Under the pieces are notes generated by a model that searched no databases, was not told the origin of the DNA, and worked only from the letters and a program-made list of their open reading frames with translations. Below are positions 1-8,248 of a stretch of DNA of 64,000 nt, one piece after another (the first letter of the stretch is position 1; the number at the start of each line of letters is the position of its first letter). Where the stretch lies: the NCBI RefSeq assembly GCF_918698085.1, contig NZ_CAKKLP010000017.1, positions 20,850-84,849 on the forward strand. The letters run 5' to 3'. Origin of the DNA: Chryseobacterium sp. Bi04. Its GTDB lineage: Bacteria; Bacteroidota; Bacteroidia; Flavobacteriales; Weeksellaceae. Both the position numbers and the translations under genes were made by a program.

Positions 1-1232
1 CCCGGATATAAGAACGGAACTGTGGTAGTTCCTGAAGTAATAAAAACTTCAGAAGCTTTACTTCCTGCCGTTCCTTTCTGAGAAGCATCGATATCCATAA
101 AGGATGTAGCTTTTATAGGTGCTACTCTCAAAGAGGGTGTTGTAAATGTTTTTTCTGATATTTCGTAAGCACGCCGTGCAATATCTGAAGTATGGTTTAT
201 TTTTGAGTTTCCGGTAATCAGCTTTTCATTTTTGCTGCTGTTGTACCCATAAAATGTTGGGTTGACATGCTGTGCTCTCATTTTGACAGCAATATCACTC
301 ACACTGCTGCCATAGGTAAGTTTCACCGGTTTCTCCTGTGGTGGAAGCTTTCCAAAATGCAGTACTTCACCATCATAATAAAACTGTTCGCCATAGGCTT
401 CAGCTATTCTGGCAAGGTAGTTATAATGAGTCTCTTCATATTGAGAGCTGTAGGAAACGTTTCCATGCTGGGCATCTACCCGGAAATCAAACTTGTTCTG
501 ACCCAGCCCTTCTCTGATTACCTGATCTGCAATACTGTTCAGGCTGACAGGCTGACTTCCCCCAAAACTCTGGATATGGGGTGCAGCATCTAAAAGTACC
601 GTAGGACTATATCCTTTAAGGACAATATTTCCCAGGCTTCCTTTTTCCTGGCTGAAGCCTACTTCTGTAATGACTCCTACAAAGTTACGTTCAGCTCCTT
701 TTTCAATATCTTTATATTTGAAGACTACGGTAATTCTTTTTCCCAGAAAATTCTGGGCTTCTTCTAAATTGTGGTTTTCCGCATTTCCTAAGGTATCATG
801 AGCCAGTGTTAAGCTGAATTCATGATGTTTAGCAGCGCTCTGAACCAGCTTAAAATGTTTGAAATGCTTAATCATCCTCCCTTCAACAATAACATCCAGC
901 TTTACCACACGGTTGATACCGGCAATAAAGCTTTCAGCAATGGCTGGAGCATTATGTATTTTTGAAGTGGGCTGTTTTGCCCATACTTTATTTTCAATGA
1001 TTGAAGGTTTATTAGAAACCAGGGTCTGATTCATAAACATATCTGCACCCTGTGCAGCGCTTAAGCTTTGTTGTCCTGCTTTTGCTGCCTTCTTTACTTC
1101 TTCACCCGCTTTATTTAATTTTCCTTCTGCCTTTTGGATAGTTTTTTCCTTTACTGTGTTTTTCAACTTGCCGGCATCTGCCTTTGTTGTATGTTGGCCC
1201 TCTACTTTAATTGATTTATCATCCTGAAACAT
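1..1232 (-). CDS. vgrG: VgrG / TssI spike protein (3' part outside the window)
   Basis: This is the N-terminal 410 residues of a VgrG, the trimeric spike that tips the Hcp tube of the type VI secretion system. The reading frame is open from ATG at 1232 to the left edge, so the end is missing. From about residue 95 it aligns closely with the complete VgrG at 9709-11634, sharing segments such as YKDIEK, ERNFVG, APHIQSFGG, YNYLARIAEAYGEQFYYDGE and TTVPFLYPG. It differs by a polar, Lys/Ala-rich N-terminal extension of about 80 residues that the other copy lacks. It lies downstream of hcp (1447-1860) in the same order as the second hcp-vgrG pair. Its cognate effector would be expected to the left of the window. 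Family assignment is firm; the role of the extension is unknown. Confidence 0.93.
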   Translation of the reverse strand, partial: MFQDDKSIKVEGQHTTKADAGKLKNTVKEKTIQKAEGKLNKAGEEVKKAAKAGQQSLSAAQGADMFMNQTLVSNKPSIIENKVWAKQPTSKIHNAPAIAESFIAGINRVVKLDVIVEGRMIKHFKHFKLVQSAAKHHEFSLTLAHDTLGNAENHNLEEAQNFLGKRITVVFKYKDIEKGAERNFVGVITEVGFSQEKGSLGNIVLKGYSPTVLLDAAPHIQSFGGSQPVSLNSIADQVIREGLGQNKFDFRVDAQHGNVSYSSQYEETHYNYLARIAEAYGEQFYYDGEVLHFGKLPPQEKPVKLTYGSSVSDIAVKMRAQHVNPTFYGYNSSKNEKLITGNSKINHTSDIARRAYEISEKTFTTPSLRVAPIKATSFMDIDASQKGTAGSKASEVFITSGTTTVPFLYP

Positions 1233-1369
1233 AGCGTCTTTGTTTGAATTAAATAATTATTGAATAAACTACTGCTGTACAGCATACATGGAATCAAAAA
1301 TAGCAGAACATCTTATACTCTTTTTTTCTAAAAAATGATTCCTAATGTTCTTCTTAGTGTTTATAATGG

Positions 1370-1410
1370 AAAAAACAGAACAGCATACCCTCACGAGCGC
1401 GCTGTCCTGT
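1370..1410 (-). terminator. possible hcp terminator
   Basis: An imperfect stem (1375-1384 pairs with 1401-1410, one mismatch) sits between the end of hcp and the start of vgrG. On the minus strand it is followed by a T-run (the A-run at 1370-1374). This would let hcp be expressed in excess over the spike gene. No energy was computed. Confidence 0.45.
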
Positions 1411-1446
1411 ACCAATTTTATTTTTACTAAGATGATGAATATCGGC

Positions 1447-1860
1447 TTATTTACCCGATGAAGGCCACAGTCCTGCGTACTGAGAAGTACCGTAATCAAT
1501 TGTTTCTGCGCTTATCACGAAACTGATCAACATACTGTTGCTGTCTATAGCATCGAAGTCTACTTCATGCTGAATTACATATCCGTTTTCCCAGTTCAAA
1601 GTAATCAATGTTCCTTCTTCGTGAGATTTGTTGAATGTAATTTCTCCTTTAGTAGGCTTGTACTTTCCGTTCAATAAACTTTCAAGGATATCAGACTTTT
1701 CAGTTGCTTCTACTGTTACTTTAATTAAGGCATTAGAAGGATCTGATGCTACACGTCCGGATACATCGGTAGATCTCGATACGCTGTAGTTCATTTTTAA
1801 TAATTTTTGTCCTTCGCCTCCGTTGAATTTTAAGATTCCTCTTGAATTTCTTTCTGCCAT
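1447..1860 (-). CDS. hcp: Hcp / TssD tube protein, copy 1
   Basis: A 137-residue Hcp (TssD), the ring protein that stacks into the T6SS inner tube. It is nearly identical to the second copy at 11814-12221, with about seven substitutions plus a two-residue longer C-terminus. It begins MAERNSRGILKFNGGEGQ and contains the conserved segment VSRSTDVSGRVASDPSNALI typical of Bacteroidetes Hcp. It is followed by a vgrG. About 145 bp upstream of the start codon is also shared with the second hcp, so the duplication took in the promoter and operator. Two Hcp paralogues commonly pair with different VgrG or effector sets; that they do so here is an inference from gene order. Confidence 0.93.
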   Translation of the reverse strand: MAERNSRGILKFNGGEGQKLLKMNYSVSRSTDVSGRVASDPSNALIKVTVEATEKSDILESLLNGKYKPTKGEITFNKSHEEGTLITLNWENGYVIQHEVDFDAIDSNSMLISFVISAETIDYGTSQYAGLWPSSGK

Positions 1861-2006
1861 GATTTGTAAATTTTAATCGTTAATAATATTTTGTGATTCG
1901 GTGATTGTATAGCAAATATAGAGGGTCTTTTTTTCTAAAAAAAACTTTTGAATACAAATCTGAAATTTTGTAGTAGTTCTACGATTTTATGTCGTAATTC
2001 TACGAC
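1861..2006 (-). promoter_or_regulatory. duplicated hcp leader with two palindromic sites
   Basis: The leader is almost identical to the one upstream of the other hcp (12222-12367). It contains GTAGTAGTTCTACGAT at 1970-1985 (imperfect palindrome) and GTCGTAATTCTACGAC at 1991-2006 (perfect 6-4-6 inverted repeat). The centres are 21 bp apart, two helical turns, which is the geometry of a pair of sites for a dimeric DNA-binding protein. The regulator is not known; the LuxR-type protein at 17442 is a candidate. Bases 2007-2389 are AT-rich and show no gene. Confidence 0.6.
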
Positions 2007-2389
2007 AATAGAGTTAACAATTATATATAAAAACATGATATACAATGATGTATAAATACATAAAAACATCGATCAAAATAGGCATTTTCCACAGCAATGA
2101 GAAATATTAAGGTTTTTTAATATAATTTAGCATGCTTTAACAGATCTGAATTATAAAAATTTCGAAAATATTATTCGTTTATTTTTTTTAACCTTATAGA
2201 TTTTAAAACCTCTAAGGCTGTGAACTGGCTGCAGGCTATTTTTACCAGGCTCCATTTTTACTGATCATATATTTGGCTCTTCAATTTCCATTTTACAGAT
2301 TAGGTTTCAAAGAGATCAAATTAAAACAATACAAAATCTGACTATTATCATAATCAGATTCTTTACTTTTTGATATTTGCTATAAATTG

Positions 2390-3253
2390 TTACTGGGCAC
2401 TTCCCCCTTCTTTTATAGATCGCATAAGTATTTTATTTTTCCTTAAAAGAAAATCGGGCATAAGGTCTGTGGGAAGGTAGAAAGGACTTTCTCCTTTTTT
2501 CTGCAATTCTTCTACTATTCCCGGATTCCAGGCAAGGATTTTATCTACTTCCACATCCAGTTCATCTGCAACAACCTTTAAATTAAAGCCGGCATTGATT
2601 TCTGTTTCCGAAAGCGCTTCATTTGTTACATTGCTGCCGCCATTTTCAAAAAAGACTTTGTTAATTCTGGAGGCATTATAATTACTGAGGACACTCTGAA
2701 GTTCTCCTGTCGCATAGCAGGCGTTCAGGTATTTTTTTACATGGTTGATCGTCTCTTCGGGAAGGTATTTTGAAAACTCATGATATTGCGAAGAGCCTGC
2801 AGCCTGCATTGCTTTTGCTATATTTCCTTCTCCACAATTATAAGCTGCAACAACCGTTACCCAGTTGTTATACTTTTTATAAAGGTTTCCTAATGATAAT
2901 ACAGCTGTTTTTGTACTTTTATAGACATCGGTACGGTTCTGTTCTGTAAGTCCATATTGATTGGCATGTGCTGTCATAAGCTGCCAGATTCCTACTGCTC
3001 CGGCACCTGAGGTAATATTTCTGTTAAAATGGGACTCAATCAGGGCCAGGTTTCTCAGATGTTTGGGAAGTCCTTTCTGAAGGAGTAACTGCTCAATAAA
3101 TTCCACAAGATCTTTATTAGAATTTATGATTCCTTTATATTTTTTCACGCTGCTTTCTGAAGTATCAGAGGCCGTTAAAAACTGTCCGTTTACAAATATA
3201 CCGGTTCCTACCAGCATCAAGCCTGTAAAGATATTTCTGACAATAGTTTTCAT
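2390..3253 (-). CDS. lytic transglycosylase (SLT domain), T6SS-linked
   Basis: A 287-residue secreted SLT-family lytic transglycosylase, expected to cleave the MurNAc-GlcNAc bond of peptidoglycan in the periplasm. A signal peptide covers roughly residues 1-23. The catalytic Glu is at about residue 73 in ALIESHFN, followed by the family motifs AGAVGIWQLM and AAYNCGEGNI. The C-terminal portion (about 215-270: INAGFNLKVVADELDVEVDKI) resembles the degenerate LysM-like tail of MltD-type enzymes. It sits between clpV and hcp, separated from clpV by a terminator. Placement suggests that it opens the wall for T6SS assembly. An effector role is less likely because no immunity gene is adjacent. Confidence 0.85.
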   Translation of the reverse strand: MKTIVRNIFTGLMLVGTGIFVNGQFLTASDTSESSVKKYKGIINSNKDLVEFIEQLLLQKGLPKHLRNLALIESHFNRNITSGAGAVGIWQLMTAHANQYGLTEQNRTDVYKSTKTAVLSLGNLYKKYNNWVTVVAAYNCGEGNIAKAMQAAGSSQYHEFSKYLPEETINHVKKYLNACYATGELQSVLSNYNASRINKVFFENGGSNVTNEALSETEINAGFNLKVVADELDVEVDKILAWNPGIVEELQKKGESPFYLPTDLMPDFLLRKNKILMRSIKEGGSAQ

Positions 3254-3282
3254 TTTAAATATATGTTTATAAAGCTAAAAAT

Positions 3283-3320
3283 AAAAAGGCTAAAGAGCAG
3301 ATTTGCCAGTCAGCCTTTTT
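3283..3320 (-). terminator. terminator downstream of clpV
   Basis: The stem AAAAAGGCT (3283-3291) pairs with AGCCTTTTT (3312-3320) just after the clpV stop codon. A poly-U tract would be transcribed on the minus strand. Confidence 0.75.
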
Positions 3321-3326
3321 ACTTTA

Positions 3327-5825
3327 TTATGAGTCTACTTTCCAGCTCAGTTTGTCTTCTTCTGTATTCCAATCCACATGGATGGTCTGGCCGGATTTCA
3401 CTTCTTCTCTTACAATCATTTTGGAGATAGGCCTTGCCAATTGGGCACGGATCACTCCGGAGATCTGTCTTGCTCCGTATTTACTGCTGAACCCTCCCAA
3501 TGCAAGGTTTTTCACAGCCTCATCACTAATTTTCAAGGCTATTCCTAATCTCGTCAATGAAGTATGAAGTGATTTCAGCTGGATATTGAAAATTCTTTCT
3601 GCAATAGACTCTGTGATCGGTGCAAAAGGAATAATTTCTGTAATTCTTGCCAAAAACTCGGGTCTGAATCTTCCTGAACCTGACATGATCTGCATCAGTG
3701 AAGATGACTCCGGAATTTTTCCTTCTTCAAACTGTTTTACAATTTCTTCACTTCCGATATTGGATGTAAAAAGGATTAATGCATTACTGAAATCTCCTTC
3801 TTTTCCTAGTTTATCATGAACCTTTCCTTCGTCCATGATCTGAAGGAATACATCAAAAACAGAATGGTGAGCTTTTTCAATCTCATCAAATAAAACAACA
3901 GTATATGGCTGCTGTCTTATTTTGTTAACCAGCATACCTCCTTCTTCATATCCTACATATCCGGGAGGCGCACCGTATAGTAACGCGGCAGAATGTTCTT
4001 CTTTAAACTCTGACATATCAAAGCGTACCATTGCTTTTTCATCGTTGAAAAGCAATTCTGCCATTGATTTTGCAAGCTCAGTTTTACCGGTTCCTGTAGG
4101 TCCTAAAAGGAAGAACGAACCAATGGGCTGTCCCGGTTTATTCAATCCGCTTCGGTTTTCAACAATAGCATCGGAAAGGATTTTCAATGCATGATCCTGC
4201 CCTACTACTCTATTTAACAGAAGGGATTCCATGTTCAGGAGTTTTTCTTTTTCCTGAGCCTGAATTTTACCGATTGGGATATTGGTTTTAGCAGCCATCA
4301 CAGCAGCCAGCTCTAATCTTCCTACTTTTTCTCTTTTCTTCGCTGCATGCTGCAGAAGCTCTTCGTAAGTATCATCAATAATTTTATGAATCTGCTCTAC
4401 CGGCATTGAATTGTCAATAGCAGGTTGTTCGCTCAGTGATCCCCATAAAATAGGGCTTATTTTATCACGCAACAGATTATAAGTCCAGATCAATTCATCA
4501 GCCTGGTCTTTATTGTCTGTATATTCTTCTTTTAAAATCTCTTCATAGCTTGCTTTCCAGCTTTCCAGTTCTTTTTCTGAAAGTTCGTCAAGCATTTTAA
4601 TAGCAGCCATGGTTCTGTCTAATAAATCGATGGCTGCATCGGGTAATTTTTTACCTTTTGCATATCTTTTAGCCAGACGTACACATTCCGGAATGGCAGT
4701 TTTTTCCACTTCAATACCATGGTGCTTTTTATAGCCATCAAGCAGTACATCGATCATTTTCACGCAAGTCTGCTCATCCGGTTCATTAACCGTCAGCACT
4801 TCAAAACGACGGTTGAAAGCCTGTTCCGGTTCTATAATTTTTCTATATTCTTCCTGGGTAGTAGCTCCAATGACCGTAATTTCACCTCTTGCCAATTCCG
4901 GTTTCAGAAGATTGGCAACATTTCCTATGCTGCCTTTCGGATCTAAAAGGGTATGAATTTCATCAATGAAAAGGATTGCTTTTTCAATTTTCTTACATTC
5001 ATTGATTATTTTTTTCAGGCGGTCTTCTATTTCACCTTTATAAGAAGTTCCGGCCAGTAAAGCTCCTGTGTCCAGTTCTAAAAGGGTTCCGTTTTTAAGC
5101 ATTTCAGGAACATTCCCTTTGGTAATTTCAATAGCAAAACCTTCTACTAAAGCTGTTTTTCCAACTCCCGGTTCGCCAATAATAATGACATTCGGCTTAC
5201 TTCTGCGGCAAAGAATCTCTACCAGCATTCTAAGTTCTTTGTCTCGTCCTATTATATTTTCCAGATCTCCGTTTCTGGCCTGTGCTGTTCTGTCTACACA
5301 ATAGCTTTTAATAGATGGAAAGGAAGAGTCTGAAAAGTCTGAACCATTTGAAAATAAAGACGCAAAATCTCCATTTTCAGATACGGTGAAAGGAGTATCT
5401 TTTCTATACAGGTTAAAGATCTCATGTTCTCTCAATGGAAGTGATTTCAACTGCTGAAGAGTAAATACAACCTGTGGTTTTACAATAGCAGTAAGGATAC
5501 AGATCGGTGTGATCTCATCCAAACCTAATTTTAAACGGATATCGTCTGCTTCTTCCACAAGGGTATCAATGGCATCATCCTGAGCCACTTCATCAGGAAG
5601 GTGGGCTGTTTTAGGATATTCTTCAATACGGACATCTGCCCATTCGTAGAAATATCCCGGATCTTTATCGATGCTTTTCAAAAATTCATTAAGTCCGATA
5701 TCTTTGTGCATTAAAGCCTGAAGAATATGAGGTCCACCATAAGTAGCATTATAATTTTCCTTCGCTATAGACTGAGCAATATGAAATAGCTGTTTTACTG
5801 TTTCGTTGGTTACTAGTACTCCCAT
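3327..5825 (-). CDS. clpV: ClpV / TssH AAA+ ATPase
   Basis: An 832-residue double-AAA+ ATPase of the ClpB/ClpV family. In T6SS it disassembles the contracted TssB/TssC sheath. There is an N-terminal Clp repeat domain (about 1-145), a first AAA domain with Walker A GEPGVGKT at residues 217-224 and Walker B ILFIDEIHTLL, and a second AAA domain with GPTGTGKT and VLFDEIEKAH. The middle coiled-coil region between the two domains is short, as in ClpV rather than ClpB. Location within a T6SS locus supports ClpV over a housekeeping ClpB. The start MGVLVTNETV is followed directly by the Clp N-domain. Confidence 0.92.
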   Translation of the reverse strand: MGVLVTNETVKQLFHIAQSIAKENYNATYGGPHILQALMHKDIGLNEFLKSIDKDPGYFYEWADVRIEEYPKTAHLPDEVAQDDAIDTLVEEADDIRLKLGLDEITPICILTAIVKPQVVFTLQQLKSLPLREHEIFNLYRKDTPFTVSENGDFASLFSNGSDFSDSSFPSIKSYCVDRTAQARNGDLENIIGRDKELRMLVEILCRRSKPNVIIIGEPGVGKTALVEGFAIEITKGNVPEMLKNGTLLELDTGALLAGTSYKGEIEDRLKKIINECKKIEKAILFIDEIHTLLDPKGSIGNVANLLKPELARGEITVIGATTQEEYRKIIEPEQAFNRRFEVLTVNEPDEQTCVKMIDVLLDGYKKHHGIEVEKTAIPECVRLAKRYAKGKKLPDAAIDLLDRTMAAIKMLDELSEKELESWKASYEEILKEEYTDNKDQADELIWTYNLLRDKISPILWGSLSEQPAIDNSMPVEQIHKIIDDTYEELLQHAAKKREKVGRLELAAVMAAKTNIPIGKIQAQEKEKLLNMESLLLNRVVGQDHALKILSDAIVENRSGLNKPGQPIGSFFLLGPTGTGKTELAKSMAELLFNDEKAMVRFDMSEFKEEHSAALLYGAPPGYVGYEEGGMLVNKIRQQPYTVVLFDEIEKAHHSVFDVFLQIMDEGKVHDKLGKEGDFSNALILFTSNIGSEEIVKQFEEGKIPESSSLMQIMSGSGRFRPEFLARITEIIPFAPITESIAERIFNIQLKSLHTSLTRLGIALKISDEAVKNLALGGFSSKYGARQISGVIRAQLARPISKMIVREEVKSGQTIHVDWNTEEDKLSWKVDS

Positions 5826-6056
5826 TTATAATTTTTCTTATATTAATATTTGCGCTCTGTTTTGTAAGACTTATGATCTCATGGCGGAGAATCAGAAGCC
5901 ATTATTTTTTATCTGCCTAAAATTAAATATTTTATTCTAAAACGAGATAAAGATAGTTAATTCTTCAATTAGAGAAGTAACCATGCTATTTTTTAATTTT
6001 CAGGACAGGTCTGCGTTGTCAAATGATTGCCTTTTTTCTATGTAGAATACAACATT

Positions 6057-6728
6057 TTATATTTTTAGAAAATAAAGTAAAATTAAACTTACCCATTGCA
6101 GGCCAATAAAGATATAGAACAACATAGCAGAAGGCTCTGCCAGTTCCTGAAGTTTTTCAATAAGTGCCACTTTAATGATATCTGAAAAATCTGCATTATC
6201 CGCAGATAAGTTCAGTTCATCGAATTTTATTTTGCCTAAAGCATAGCTTACAGCGCGTTTTACTATTTTATTTTCTGAGCTGTTTTTAAACTCATTCAAC
6301 AGTTTGACTTTTGCAATGGCAAAATCTGAACCGGTTCGGATAACAGTAGGCTGCTTTGCCTTACATATCCCAATCACCTTTTCAATAAAAGGAACTACAA
6401 TCGTTTTGGAATGATCCTGCAACAGTTTACTGATCACCACAGACATCGCATATTTTGTGGCAAACATAACAGTAAAGAAAGGGGCTATGATGATCAGCAG
6501 ATAGAAAATACCCGCAGAAACTGGTTTTGCCGTAACAGTAGCCACTAAAAATGCGAGTGCACCACTGTGTCCTAATGACGAACCTAAACTGTCTGCTAAA
6601 ATATAAATTCCCAGTACAAGGGTAATGATGGTGGAAAAAACTCCTATTGCGTAAATCTGCAGGACACTGAAAATAAATGCTGCAGATAGTTTTGAAAAGT
6701 ATTTTAAATGGGTAGTAATGGTACTCAT
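6057..6728 (-). CDS. polytopic membrane protein in T6SS locus, unknown function
   Basis: About 223 residues from ATG 6728 (MSTITTHLKYF). An in-frame ATG at 6875 would add 49 residues of low-quality sequence, so I prefer the inner start. Hydrophobic segments lie at roughly residues 12-45, 52-65 and 70-95, with a final one at the C-terminus (FYIFIGLQWVSLILLYFLKI). A soluble region of about 90 residues with many Lys and Glu lies between them. It sits between two probable immunity lipoproteins and clpV. I do not recognise a family. It could be a T6SS membrane component or a further immunity-type membrane protein. Assignment to TssN was considered but not supported by a motif I can see. Confidence 0.6.
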   Translation of the reverse strand: MSTITTHLKYFSKLSAAFIFSVLQIYAIGVFSTIITLVLGIYILADSLGSSLGHSGALAFLVATVTAKPVSAGIFYLLIIIAPFFTVMFATKYAMSVVISKLLQDHSKTIVVPFIEKVIGICKAKQPTVIRTGSDFAIAKVKLLNEFKNSSENKIVKRAVSYALGKIKFDELNLSADNADFSDIIKVALIEKLQELAEPSAMLFYIFIGLQWVSLILLYFLKI

Positions 6729-6941
6729 TGGCAGATTTTGTTTAATTGGTTTTATGGTTTTGTTTTTGGCAATATAGTGTAAAATAAACAAAGAGCTATA
6801 GAATAAATATTGGCTATGTAACCCTTTGATTCCGCTCTTCATATCAAATGGTATGGAGATTTTCCTTTTCATCACTGGAATCGTCGATATGGATTCTTCT
6901 CCTACGTTTATCTTAATTAAAAATTCTTTGTTGAGATAAGA

Positions 6942-7562
6942 TTAATTGTTAGTAAACTTCGATTCTTTTCTCGAAATTTCTTTGCCGGAAATACCATCTA
7001 AAATAATATTTTCAACTAAACTTGGCTTTTTAAGCCATTCTATCTCCCAAATAGGTTTTTCATTTTCTATTCTTCGGGTAATGATGGTATGAAAACCTGT
7101 ACTTTGTAATACAAGACCTTTGGTTAAAGGAATTCCTTCTTTCATACAGAATTTTAAGATATCTTCAAATGAAAATTTGTAAGGTTTGTCATAATCTACT
7201 TCCTTGATTAAATTTCCCTTTTCATCAAATTCGTACCAAGTACCCTTAAGAAAGGTACTCCAGGGCAAATTAAGAGTTATACCTTTAGTCTGTATGATAT
7301 TATTTAAGTAATATACTTTTACAATCTTGAATAACGAATTATTAGGTGTGAATTTATAGCTAATATTGGTTTTATTTTTCATTATTTCAATAAAACCAGA
7401 ATCTGTCTTTTTATTTACATTTTCTAATTTATCAATATCAGGAAACTTATTTGCATTGAATATTTCACTATGATTATCTATTAAAGGCAACATACTTTTT
7501 TTATGTTGTGATTTGCAAGAAAAGATTATTACTAAACTTAGAAAAAACAATATTTTTTTCAT
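6942..7562 (-). CDS. lipoprotein, probable T6SS immunity protein (copy A)
   Basis: A 206-residue lipoprotein starting at ATG 7562 (MKKILFFLSLVIIFSC, lipobox Cys16). A frame extension to 7616 lacks a signal peptide and is ignored. Residues from about 105 to the end are nearly identical to the neighbouring gene at 7616-8242, for example FHTIITRRIENEKPIWEIEW, whereas the N-terminal halves differ. It lies directly downstream of the predicted metzincin effector. Envelope-anchored proteins next to an envelope-acting toxin are the usual layout for immunity. No known Pfam family is recognised, so the function is inferred from context only. Confidence 0.7.
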   Translation of the reverse strand: MKKILFFLSLVIIFSCKSQHKKSMLPLIDNHSEIFNANKFPDIDKLENVNKKTDSGFIEIMKNKTNISYKFTPNNSLFKIVKVYYLNNIIQTKGITLNLPWSTFLKGTWYEFDEKGNLIKEVDYDKPYKFSFEDILKFCMKEGIPLTKGLVLQSTGFHTIITRRIENEKPIWEIEWLKKPSLVENIILDGISGKEISRKESKFTNN

Positions 7563-7615
7563 AAAATTCTGTTTTATATTATTATTGTTTATTCCTGTTC
7601 CTGTAACAACAAACA

Positions 7616-8242
7616 TTAATTGTTAGTAAACTTCGATTCTTTTCTCGAAATTTCTTTGCCGGAAATACCATCTAAAATAATATTTTCAACTAAACTTGGC
7701 TTTTTAAGCCATTCTATCTCCCAAATAGGTTTTTCATTTTCTATTCTTCGGGTAATGATGGTATGAAAACCTGTACTTTGTAATACAGGACCTTTGGTTA
7801 AAGGAATCCCTTCTTTTTCACAGAATCTTAAGATATCTTCAAATGAAAATTTGTAAGGTTTGTCATAATCTATTTCCTTTATTAAATTTCCTTTTTCATC
7901 AAATTCATACCAAGTACCTTTTTGAAAACCTCCCCACACATTAAACTTCAGCCCTTTTTTTCTTATATTATCAGAGGGATAAAAATCTTTAAAAATCATA
8001 AAATATGATTTTGGAGGTGATTCATAATAGGCAGATCCTGAGTTTATTTTAATCCTTTCTATAATTGTCCCATCATTTAGTTTTTCATAAACAGAACTTG
8101 ATTTGTTCTGATGGAGTTCATTATATCTGATATTATCAAATTTTTCAAAATTATTATCAATTAAAGGCAACATATTTTTTGTATTTTGTGATTTGCAAGA
8201 AAGGATTATTAGTAAACTTAAAAAAAACATTATTTTTTTCAT
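7616..8242 (-). CDS. lipoprotein, probable T6SS immunity protein (copy B)
   Basis: A 208-residue lipoprotein (MKKIMFFLSLLIILSC, lipobox Cys16), six bases after the end of the effector gene at 8249-9706, so probably co-transcribed with it. Its C-terminal half shares near-identical DNA with the next gene (6942-7562). The first 165 bases or so from the stop codon are identical, while residues about 20-100 are divergent. This is a mosaic pattern expected from duplication followed by diversification of one domain or by gene conversion. It is most simply the cognate immunity protein, with copy A a diversified or orphan version. No enzymatic motif is visible. Confidence 0.72.
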   Translation of the reverse strand: MKKIMFFLSLLIILSCKSQNTKNMLPLIDNNFEKFDNIRYNELHQNKSSSVYEKLNDGTIIERIKINSGSAYYESPPKSYFMIFKDFYPSDNIRKKGLKFNVWGGFQKGTWYEFDEKGNLIKEIDYDKPYKFSFEDILRFCEKEGIPLTKGPVLQSTGFHTIITRRIENEKPIWEIEWLKKPSLVENIILDGISGKEISRKESKFTNN

Positions 8243-8248
8243 AGAATT

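Noticed and set aside
2390..3253. Prophage endolysin
   Set aside because: It has a signal peptide, an MltD-like tail, and no phage genes around it; its neighbours are T6SS genes.
3352..5304. Several plus-strand frames of 70-90 residues opposite clpV
   Set aside because: All lie within the conserved clpV coding sequence, and their composition follows from its codons.
6057..6728. TssN assignment
   Set aside because: Number and position of membrane segments alone do not identify TssN, and I cannot point to a motif.
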